This document shows, piece by piece, positions 26,214 to 33,663 of a stretch of 49,934 nt of DNA (position 1 is its first letter; every line of letters begins with the position of its first letter). This stretch comes from Terriglobia bacterium (GTDB lineage Bacteria > Acidobacteriota > Terriglobia > Bryobacterales > Bryobacteraceae), in contig JAIQFL010000030.1 in the NCBI GenBank assembly GCA_020073365.1, positions 1 to 49,934 of the forward strand, read 5' to 3'. The position numbers and the translations under genes were made by a program. The notes beneath the pieces were generated by a model. That model was not told the origin of the DNA and ran no database searches. It saw only the letters and a program-made list of their open reading frames with translations.

Positions 26214-26303
26214 GACGGCACTTACTCAACGTCCGGGAGATCCGTTACCCGGTACTGCATCAAGTATAAGTTCGAAGGCGGGTGAGATTCCAGAGGTTAG
26301 CGT

Positions 26304-26325
26304 ACTGTTATCGTATGATAGTGGT
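26304..26325 (-). promoter_or_regulatory. Possible operator upstream of the M50 gene
   Basis: An imperfect dyad, ACTGTTATC-GTAT-GATAGTGGT, sits in an AT-rich patch of an otherwise GC-rich gap (26214-26338). On the minus strand a TATACT follows about 45 bases closer to the M50 start and could be a -10. The regulator is unknown, and the arms match at only six of nine positions. Confidence 0.25.
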
Positions 26326-26338
26326 ATTGTGGGAGCAC

Positions 26339-27505
26339 TTACTCCCTCGATACCGCCGCCACGATGCGCTGCACCATGCCATCCATTGCACGATTTTGAT
26401 ACCAGTGCCACACCAGCACGACATCGTGCTCGGGATCGATCCAGATGGTATTCGAGCCGTTGCCCAGGGCCGCGAAGCTGGCAGCAGGTCCGCTTGGCCA
26501 CTGCTTCTTTTGGGTGTTCAACCACCACAGGTAACCGTAGTCGGGGCCGTGCTCGCTGGGAGTGACCGCGTCTCTGAGCCACTGCCCGGAAACGAGCTGC
26601 CGGGCGCCCCACTTGCCATGATTGAGGATGAGCAGTCCGAAGCGCGCCAAGTCCTCCGAGTTGATCCACAGTCCGCCGCCCCAACGCGTGCCACCCGTGA
26701 CCGAAGCAATCTGCCGTCCACCGATTTCGACATTCGAGTTGGCATAGCCCAGCCATCGCCAATCTTCGGACGCGCCGATAGGGTCCATGATCCCGGCCTT
26801 CAGGACCTCGGGAAGGCCCTTGCCGAAAAGTCGCAGCAGCGACAGGGAAAGCCGGTTGATGCGCACGTCGTTGTATTCGTAAAACGTGCCCGGATCGTGG
26901 ATCTCGCGCGGCTTGCGCTGTCCGTTACCGAACTGCTCGACGCCCACAAAATCGGCGTTCTTTCCCCAGAGCGTGCCTTCCCACTCGCTGGTCTGCTGGA
27001 GATGCTCCTTCCAGGTGATCCTGGCGTTGTGCGGCGAATCGTAGCCGCCGTCGTGGATGTACCGGGCGACAGGGTCGTTGATGTCCCGGATGAGCCCGCG
27101 CTCGACGGCGAGGCTGGCCACGGTCGAGAGAAAGCTCTTGGCCACGCTGTAAACCGGGTCGTTGGCTTTGGTGTCGCCGAACTCCGCCACTATGTAGCCG
27201 TGACGCAGGATGATTCCGTCGGTGGCCGCGCGCTGCTTCGGCAATGGCCCGAGCACGGCGCCAAAGGTGCGCACCTGGTCCTTTTCGAAGTCCCAGGTGC
27301 TGCCGTTGGCCTGCGCATATTCGATCGCTTGACGGAGCTTGCCGGCATCCATCCCCAACTCCTCGGCGGGCTTCCGCTCCCACTTGCCGGGTGGCGGGAA
27401 ATACGGCCGCGCCCCCTGGGAGTGGAGCCAGGGCGCCATGGCGGCCAGGATCAGCGGGAAGGCCAGGAAAGGGCGTCTGGGAAGCTGCGGCCGGTTCATA
27501 GTCAT
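26339..27505 (-). CDS. Serine hydrolase of the beta-lactamase (class C) family, exported
   Basis: A 388-aa protein with an RR-containing N-terminal signal (RPQLPRRPFLAFPLILAAMAP), possibly Tat-type because of the twin Arg. The catalytic Ser120-x-x-Lys123 appears as YSVAKSFLS and the Tyr motif as YEYNDVRIN near 209-217. The third motif region near the end reads ALGNGSNTIWIDP, where family members usually have HTG or KTG-like sequence. Relatives include esterases, D-aminopeptidases and 6-aminohexanoate-dimer hydrolase-like proteins (this one has the YND form), so substrate assignment is open. The next gene upstream on the strand ends 13 bases away, so the two form a likely operon. Confidence 0.85.
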   Translation of the reverse strand: MTMNRPQLPRRPFLAFPLILAAMAPWLHSQGARPYFPPPGKWERKPAEELGMDAGKLRQAIEYAQANGSTWDFEKDQVRTFGAVLGPLPKQRAATDGIILRHGYIVAEFGDTKANDPVYSVAKSFLSTVASLAVERGLIRDINDPVARYIHDGGYDSPHNARITWKEHLQQTSEWEGTLWGKNADFVGVEQFGNGQRKPREIHDPGTFYEYNDVRINRLSLSLLRLFGKGLPEVLKAGIMDPIGASEDWRWLGYANSNVEIGGRQIASVTGGTRWGGGLWINSEDLARFGLLILNHGKWGARQLVSGQWLRDAVTPSEHGPDYGYLWWLNTQKKQWPSGPAASFAALGNGSNTIWIDPEHDVVLVWHWYQNRAMDGMVQRIVAAVSRE

Positions 27506-27518
27506 TTAGTCTCCCCGT

Positions 27519-27806
27519 CTACTCCCAGACCTGGAGAATCTCCCGGTAGCCGGTCACCCAGAGATCCGTATAGCCCTTCATCTTTTCACGAAACGCTTCG
27601 TTAGTGGCATAGTCTCGCATTTGGGCCTCGAAGCCGCTGATGTCATCGGCCTCGTACTCAAGCACCACGCGATTGAAATCGCCTGTCAGGTCAGTCAGAA
27701 TGCGATGCCTGGAAACCTGGACGGCGGTCGCCGCTTCTTTCAAGAGCGCGGCAAGCTTGCTCGCCTGTCCGGGTTTGGCCACAAAACAATTGCGAACAAC
27801 GATCAT
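27519..27806 (-). CDS. NIPSNAP-like small ferredoxin-fold protein
   Basis: A 95-aa protein with the alternating beta-alpha-beta pattern of dimeric alpha/beta-barrel (ABM/NIPSNAP-like) proteins: IVVRNCFVAKPGQASKLAALL, then a hydrophobic strand NRVVLEYEADD, a helix and WVTGYREILQVWE. The length is normal for a one-domain member. Such proteins are often heme-degrading or polyketide-type monooxygenases or simply binding proteins; no diagnostic residue is visible. It lies 13 bases upstream of the beta-lactamase-fold gene on the same strand. Confidence 0.7.
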   Translation of the reverse strand: MIVVRNCFVAKPGQASKLAALLKEAATAVQVSRHRILTDLTGDFNRVVLEYEADDISGFEAQMRDYATNEAFREKMKGYTDLWVTGYREILQVWE

Positions 27807-27887
27807 GGAAGCCTCGTGTGTGGAGTGAATTGGAATGCCAATTATGCCACAGTCAACCCTGCGTGGAGTGCCGCGGGTTCCGCGCGG

Positions 27888-30800
27888 TCAGGCGTGAACC
27901 TCGATGGGCCGCGCCTCGGCCACCTTCCTGGGCTTCCGCCGGCGTTTCCCTCCCGCCCCGCGCAACCGTTCCATATAAAGGTAGAACACCGGTGTGATGT
28001 ACAGGGTCAGCAACTGCGATACCACCAGGCCGCCGACCACCGCCAGGCCCAGCGGACGGCGCGCCTCCGAACCGGCGCCGAACCCCAGCGCGATGGGCAG
28101 CGTCCCCATCAGCGCCGCCATGGTGGTCATCATAATCGGCCGGAAGCGGACCAGGCAGGCTTCGTAGATCGCGTCCGCCGGCGACGCGCCATGTTCCCGT
28201 TGCGCTGCGAGCGCGAAATCGATCATCATGATGGCATTTTTCTTCACGATCCCGATCAGCATGATGATCCCCACGAACGAATAGATATTCAGCTCGTTGT
28301 GAAACACCAGAAGCGTGGCCAAGGCGCCCAGTCCGGCCGACGGCAGTCCCGAGAGAATGGTGATGGGGTGGATGAAGCTCTCGTACAGAATGCCCAGCAC
28401 CATGTAGATCACCAGGATGGCCATGGCGAGCAGCACGCCCATGCCGCCTAGCGACGACTGGTAGGCCGCCGCCACGCCCTGGAAGCTGGTGCGCACGCTG
28501 TCCGGCAGCGTCTCGCGGGCGGCCTGCTCCACGCGGTCCACGGCATCGCCCAGCGCCACCCCGGGCACAAGGTTAAACGAGATGGTCACTGCGGGCAACT
28601 GGCCCAGATGCGCCACCGAAAGCGCAGCCGCCTCCGTGCGCAGCTTCGCCAGCGAACCCAACGAGACCAATTTCTGATTCGACGAGCCAACGTAGAGCAG
28701 GCCCAGCGCGTTGGGATCGAGCTGGTATTTCGGCAGAAGCTCCATGATCACCTGGTAGTCGTCGGTGGGGGTGTAGATGCTCGACACCTGCCGCGAGCCA
28801 TAGGCATCGTACAGGGCATTCTCGATGCTGTCCGCGGTAATCCCCAGGGCGGAGGCGCGGTCGCGATCGATATCCACCACCACTTGCGGGCTCGAGATCT
28901 GCAGATCGCTGTTCACATCCGTGAGCCCGGGCACTTCCCGCATGCGTTTTTCGAATTCGCCGGCGGCCCGATAGAGCACGTCGATTTCGGGGGCCTGCAG
29001 GGTGTATTGATAAAGGCTCCGGCTCACCTGCCCGCCGATGCGCACCAGCGGCGGGTTCTGCAGATAGGTCTTAATGCCGGGGATGGCGTTGAGCCTGGGG
29101 CGCAATTCTTCGATCACCTGCTCGGGCGTCAGCTTCCGCGGCCCCAGCGGTTTCAGGCGCGCGAACAGCCGGCCGGCGTTGCCTCCGCCCACTCCTCCAC
29201 CTCCGCCCCCACCGGCGCCCGACGAGAACGCATCGATATTGGGATCGTCCCGGAGGATCGCCGCTACCTGCTGCTGTCGCGTCACCATGGCGTCGAACGA
29301 GATGTCCTGGGGGGCCTCGGTGGAGCCGGAGATCTGGCCGGTATCCTGATTGGGGATGAAGCCCTTGGGGACCACGCCAAATAGGTAGATGGTCGCGGCC
29401 AGCGTCCCGGCCGCCGTCATCATGGTAAGGAACCGGTGTCGCAGCACCCCGCGGAGGGTCCACCCGTAGAGACCGCGCATCCCCTCGAAAACCCATTCGG
29501 ACCCGCGCTGAAAGGCGTTCTGCCGCCCACCGGGTAACTTCAGGAACCGGCTGCACAGCATGGGCGTCAGGCTGAGCGAGACGAACCCGGAAATCAGAAT
29601 GGCCACGCTAATGGTGACTGCGAACTCGTGGAACAACCTCCCCATGATGCCGCTCATGAACAGCACGGGGATGAATACGGCGGCCAGCGAGAGCGTCATG
29701 GAGAGAATCGTGAACCCGATCTCCCTGGCTCCCTCCAACGCCGCCTCCATGCGCGGCTTTCCCATTTCGATATGGCGGACGATGTTCTCTAAAATCACGA
29801 TGGCATCATCCACCACAAAACCTACCGAAAGGGTCAGCGCCATCAGCGAAAGGTTGTCGAGCGTGTAGCCCGCCAGGGACATGGCCGCAAACGTGCCGAT
29901 GATCGACATTGGCAATGCCAGGCTGGGGATCAAGGTGGCGGATATATTCCGCAGGAACAGGAAGATCACCATCACCACCAGGGCCACCGTCAGCACCAGG
30001 GTGAACTTCACGTCGTTGACGGATTCGCGAATGGATTCGGACCGGTCGTAGAGAATGTCCAGCTTCACCGAAGGCGGCATCTGCTCGCGGAAGGAAGGCA
30101 GCAACTCCTTGATGCGGTCCACCACCTCCACGGTATTGGTGCCGGGCTGGCGCTGCACCATCAGGCTGATCGACCGCGCATCGTTGAACCAGCCGGCCAC
30201 CTTGTTGTTCTCCACGCTGTCGATTACTTGCCCTACCTCCTCCAGCCGCACGGGCCGGCCATTGCGGTAGGCCACAATCAGCGGGCGGAACGCCGCCGCG
30301 GTCATGAGTTGGCCGGTGGCCTGGACGGTGTAGGACTGGCGCGGTCCCCACAGCGTGCCGCTGGGTGTGTTGACGTTGCCTTTCTCCAGGGCGGCTTCCA
30401 CTTCGTCGATGGCAATACCGCGCGCCGCCAGCAGGTTGGGGTCGAGTTGCGCGCGAACTGCGTACTTCTGGGCCCCCATCACGTTCACCTGCGCCACCCC
30501 GGTGATCATGGAGATGCGTTGCGAGATCAGCGTCTCGGCGTACTCGTCCACCTGGGAGAGGGGCAGGGTGGGGGAGTTGAGGGAAAGGTACAGGATCGGC
30601 TGATCGGCGGGGTTGACCTTGCGGAACGTCGGCGGGTTCGGCATCCCGGGAGGCAATCGCCGCAGAGCCCCCGCAATGGCCGACTGCACGTCCTGGGCGG
30701 CGGCATCCAGCGGGCGGTCCAGCGTGAACTGGAGGGTGACGTTGGTGGACCCACGGGTACTCGTCGAGGTCATCGAATCCAGGCCCGGAATGGTCGTGAA

Positions 30801-31010
30801 CTGGCGCTCCAGCGGCGTGGCCACCGATGCCGCCATAGTTTCCGGACTGGCCCCCGGGAGGCTGGCGTTCACCTGGATGGTGGGGAAATCCACATTCGGC
30901 AGATCGCTCACCGGCAACGCGCGGTAGCCCGCAACGCCGAACAGCACGATACCCAGCATGACCAGCGTGGTCATGACCGGGCGGCGGATAAAGATTTCGG
31001 TAATGTTCAT
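27888..31010 (-). CDS. RND efflux pump inner-membrane subunit (HAE1, MdtB/MdtC-like)
   Basis: A 1040-aa AcrB/MdtC-type proton-driven exporter, complete in length. It begins with MNITEIFIRRPVMTTLVMLG, followed by the first periplasmic porter loop, the intramembrane proton-relay motif GFVVDDAIVILENI in TM4, and a second set of helices near the end (GIVKKNAIMMIDFALAAQRE). A Gly run (GAGGGGGGGVGGGNAGRLF, about 597-615) interrupts the second large loop. No membrane fusion protein or TolC-like gene lies on either side, so it is an orphan here and must use partners encoded elsewhere. The cargo is unknown. The leader region upstream is long (see 31011-31539). Confidence 0.93.
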   Translation of the reverse strand: MNITEIFIRRPVMTTLVMLGIVLFGVAGYRALPVSDLPNVDFPTIQVNASLPGASPETMAASVATPLERQFTTIPGLDSMTSTSTRGSTNVTLQFTLDRPLDAAAQDVQSAIAGALRRLPPGMPNPPTFRKVNPADQPILYLSLNSPTLPLSQVDEYAETLISQRISMITGVAQVNVMGAQKYAVRAQLDPNLLAARGIAIDEVEAALEKGNVNTPSGTLWGPRQSYTVQATGQLMTAAAFRPLIVAYRNGRPVRLEEVGQVIDSVENNKVAGWFNDARSISLMVQRQPGTNTVEVVDRIKELLPSFREQMPPSVKLDILYDRSESIRESVNDVKFTLVLTVALVVMVIFLFLRNISATLIPSLALPMSIIGTFAAMSLAGYTLDNLSLMALTLSVGFVVDDAIVILENIVRHIEMGKPRMEAALEGAREIGFTILSMTLSLAAVFIPVLFMSGIMGRLFHEFAVTISVAILISGFVSLSLTPMLCSRFLKLPGGRQNAFQRGSEWVFEGMRGLYGWTLRGVLRHRFLTMMTAAGTLAATIYLFGVVPKGFIPNQDTGQISGSTEAPQDISFDAMVTRQQQVAAILRDDPNIDAFSSGAGGGGGGGVGGGNAGRLFARLKPLGPRKLTPEQVIEELRPRLNAIPGIKTYLQNPPLVRIGGQVSRSLYQYTLQAPEIDVLYRAAGEFEKRMREVPGLTDVNSDLQISSPQVVVDIDRDRASALGITADSIENALYDAYGSRQVSSIYTPTDDYQVIMELLPKYQLDPNALGLLYVGSSNQKLVSLGSLAKLRTEAAALSVAHLGQLPAVTISFNLVPGVALGDAVDRVEQAARETLPDSVRTSFQGVAAAYQSSLGGMGVLLAMAILVIYMVLGILYESFIHPITILSGLPSAGLGALATLLVFHNELNIYSFVGIIMLIGIVKKNAIMMIDFALAAQREHGASPADAIYEACLVRFRPIMMTTMAALMGTLPIALGFGAGSEARRPLGLAVVGGLVVSQLLTLYITPVFYLYMERLRGAGGKRRRKPRKVAEARPIEVHA

Positions 31011-31539
31011 CGCTCAGCCCTATCGCTGAAAGAGCCGCCGCGACGGGCGGGGCACCGCTCTACTCCGAGTAACAGACCGGAATATCGATAACCCTATGGT
31101 AGCCGATATCGGGGCGGAGGCCCAAGACCCGATATAGCCAGGTGGGCCGTTTGGCGCACAAGGTGGCTTACTTTGCGATTCCGCATGCATTGTGGGCGGA
31201 TCATCCCCTGGTCCGCGCATAGGGGTTAGAACAAGCCAGTTTTCGCAGGGTGACGGATGGGCTGCGGGCTTCGGGAACGGAGAAGCCTCGATGCGGACCT
31301 CCGGGCCGGCACGAGAAGACCGGTCAGTTTCCCAGTCCGTCACCCCGCCTGGAGCCGGATCGGTAAACGCTGCGCAACTACACGCGAGTGATCACCGGCG
31401 AGGCACCCGTAGCAAGCACTTCCACGAGTCGGCGGCTACCACCTAAACCGACACTACACGCTGCCGGCGCCGTTAGATTTGAAGCACCAGCCATGTCAAC
31501 TGCCGGAAGTGAATTCAGGGTCGAAGCAGATTCGGTGAA
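31011..31539. other. 529-base gap between RND and ankyrin genes
   Basis: I see no convincing gene in this gap, and the short frames in it have no start context. Its main structure is the three-way-junction fold at 31250-31343. The RND gene (start 31010) and the ankyrin gene (stop 31540) are both on the minus strand, so the gap should contain the 3' end of one transcript and the promoter of the RND gene. Confidence 0.4.
31250..31343. ncRNA. Possible structured RNA, three-way junction
   Basis: The closing stem pairs GTGACGGATGGG (31250-31261) with CCCAGTCCGTCAC (31331-31343), with one bulge. Inside are stem GGCTTC/GAAGCC (31267-31272 with 31282-31287) and stem GGCCGG/CCGGTC (31304-31309 with 31320-31325). 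The fold is possible on both strands. On the minus strand it would lie about 240 bases ahead of the RND gene, as a leader element. I do not recognise the class. Confidence 0.35.
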
Positions 31540-33504
31540 TTACCGACGCGTCGTACGGTCCTCGACAGCCGGCGCGAGAGCCAGGGAAGCCCACGCCGTC
31601 CCCGCGGCTGAGATCCATTGGTCGTCGCCGAACGGAAACCCGCTCTCGAAATAGGGCATCAATTTCACCGCGCGGCTTCGCACGTACCAGGCTCCGTCAT
31701 CGTACTGCGTGCGTAACAGGAATTCGATTTCCCGTTCATACGCGCGATCATGGACGTCCACGCAGCCGCTCTCATGAAGGGCGTAGAGTGCTTCGCCTGT
31801 CGAGAAGGCATCGCTCGTCAGATTCGGATTTCCTGCCCATCCCCCATCGCTTCGTTGTTGCGCAAGCAGCGACTGGGCAGCCCGCCTGACCTTCTCTTTC
31901 TCTGCGCCAGACCACCGGAGGCCGGCCAGCAGCATCGCATGCTCATCGCCGGTACGCGGCTTGGCTTCGAACAGCCATGCTCTTGCCCGGGCGATCCGAT
32001 TGTCGATTTCGATTTGCCGGGCAGGCGGACCATACATTCGCAGCACACGGAGTGACTGGGCGGTTCGGGCAATATTACTTTCCTGGATCGGCGCCCTCGA
32101 TATGGCGAGACCTCGGTTCCAACTTCCATCCGCGCTCTGCAACGAGATCAGATCCGCCACAGCGCTATCCGTAACCGCATCGGGCGCGTACCCGGCCTCA
32201 GCCAATCCGAAAAGGTATGGCACCAGCGCCTGAGAACCGAAGAGGTCGATACCCTGCAGAAACTGCTCCTGCTGCGATCCGAGTTCGGCTTTCATGCTGG
32301 TCATCTGCTCCCGTGCGGTTTCGTCGTCGATGCGAAGCCCGGCGGTGCGTGCCGCTCGAACCGCCATCGCCGTCAGAATCTGGTGGTGGCACCCGGCACA
32401 TCCGCTCTCTTTGAAATATTCCGTGCCCGAGCGCTGCAGCAGCTTGAGACTCTGATTCAGCGCCTCTCGCGGGTGGAGCGGAGCGTGCCGTACCACTGCG
32501 GGCGGTGGGGAATCCGGTGTGCCGGCTCGTGCGCCGGCACGCTTCAAAGCCGCGATCACCTGGCGGCTGCCATACCTGTTCGCCCAGTCGAGTGCCGTCT
32601 CTCCAGCCGCGCTCTTGACGTTCGGCTCCGCGCCCGTATCCAGCAACAGGGTCACCACGTCGATATCCTGTGTCTCGGAGGCGACCGCCAGCATCAGCGG
32701 CGTCATACCCCGGAGATCCTTGGCGTTCACATCCGCGCCGGCCTTCAGTAGTTCCCCGGTCAATTCAGCGGAGCCGTAAGGCGCCGCTGCCATGAGCGGC
32801 GACAGGTTGCCGAGCGCAATAGGTCCGTGGCGGACCGTGCCGAGGGACGCCATAGCCGCGTTGGGTTTGGCTCCTTTGGCAAGGAGAAACTTCACCGCGC
32901 CGACCCTGTTCGAGCACACCGCATTCCCGAGCGGGGTTGCGCCTTGCGCATTCGAAGCGTTCACGTCAGCACGCTGGTCCGTCAGCACCCGCATCATTTC
33001 CACATCGCCCGTCTGGGCCGCGTACATGAGTGCCGTGTTGCCGCGAGCGTCTCTGACATCGGGTACGGCGCCTTTGGCAAGCATCAGCCGCACCAGATCG
33101 GCGTTGCCGTCCCTTCTTGCGGCCATCATGAGCGGCCGCCGCCCCTGTTTCGACGCCGCGTTGACGTCGGCGCCGTGCTCAATCAGGATCCGGGACTTTA
33201 CCGGGTCGCCCGCCGCCCAGATCAGGGCGTTGGCATCGAAATCGTTTCTTGCGTTCACATCGGCTCCGGCATTCAGCAAAAGTGTCAGCGCCTCAGCACT
33301 ACCAATGGCCGCAGCGTACATCAGCGGCGTCGCTCCCCGTCTGTCGCGTACGTTAACATCGGCGCTCTTGAGCAAGCTCCGCACCGCCGTCAGCTCGCTG
33401 TTGCGTATGGCCTCGTAGAACGGCTTCGCCAAGTCCTGCGATGCGGACCGGCCGAGTCCCGCGCCCAATACCAGGATCGCCGGCAAAAAACGTTGAATGG
33501 TCAT
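31540..33504 (-). CDS. Ankyrin-repeat protein with CxxCH motif and cyclase-type toroid
   Basis: A 654-aa exported protein. Start ATG 33504 follows GGGAGGGGAAGA and gives a signal peptide (MTIQRFLPAILVLGAGLG). Residues about 25-325 hold some eight ankyrin repeats (GATPLMYAAAIGSAEALTLL, LLNAGADVNARN and so on). A Pro-rich linker follows, then Cys369-Ala-Gly-Cys372-His373 (GCAGCHHQ), a c-type heme attachment motif. Residues about 385-640 resemble the squalene-cyclase/prenyltransferase alpha-toroid (LQSADGSWNRGL, QRSDGGWAGNP, TQYDDGAWYVRS). The QW-like DGxW repeats are clear, but no cyclase DxDD motif is visible. It is divergent from the winged-helix/PD40 regulator with 159 bases between. The longer frame up to 33774 overlaps that regulator and is rejected. 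Confidence 0.85.
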   Translation of the reverse strand: MTIQRFLPAILVLGAGLGRSASQDLAKPFYEAIRNSELTAVRSLLKSADVNVRDRRGATPLMYAAAIGSAEALTLLLNAGADVNARNDFDANALIWAAGDPVKSRILIEHGADVNAASKQGRRPLMMAARRDGNADLVRLMLAKGAVPDVRDARGNTALMYAAQTGDVEMMRVLTDQRADVNASNAQGATPLGNAVCSNRVGAVKFLLAKGAKPNAAMASLGTVRHGPIALGNLSPLMAAAPYGSAELTGELLKAGADVNAKDLRGMTPLMLAVASETQDIDVVTLLLDTGAEPNVKSAAGETALDWANRYGSRQVIAALKRAGARAGTPDSPPPAVVRHAPLHPREALNQSLKLLQRSGTEYFKESGCAGCHHQILTAMAVRAARTAGLRIDDETAREQMTSMKAELGSQQEQFLQGIDLFGSQALVPYLFGLAEAGYAPDAVTDSAVADLISLQSADGSWNRGLAISRAPIQESNIARTAQSLRVLRMYGPPARQIEIDNRIARARAWLFEAKPRTGDEHAMLLAGLRWSGAEKEKVRRAAQSLLAQQRSDGGWAGNPNLTSDAFSTGEALYALHESGCVDVHDRAYEREIEFLLRTQYDDGAWYVRSRAVKLMPYFESGFPFGDDQWISAAGTAWASLALAPAVEDRTTRR

Positions 33505-33663
33505 TCTTCCCCTCCCGGCATAGCGTCGCGCCATCCGCCGCGCCACTCGATGGTCTGCCGGTACCCTTTTCATGGCGAGATTGTTCTCGCGCAAGTCATT
33601 GAACCGAAGCGTGATGCGGGAGTTTGTTCTCTGCGCCGAGTTATTGTATGCTGTGGAACATAC

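Noticed and set aside
31380..31500. Integron-like attC site near GTTAGAT
   Set aside because: Only one side matches the core consensus, the partner arm does not pair, and no integrase or cassette array is present.
32827..33663. Long upstream extension of the winged-helix/PD40 gene (frame open from 32827)
   Set aside because: It lies antisense to the ankyrin gene, has no domain, and the winged helix starts just after GTG 33664.
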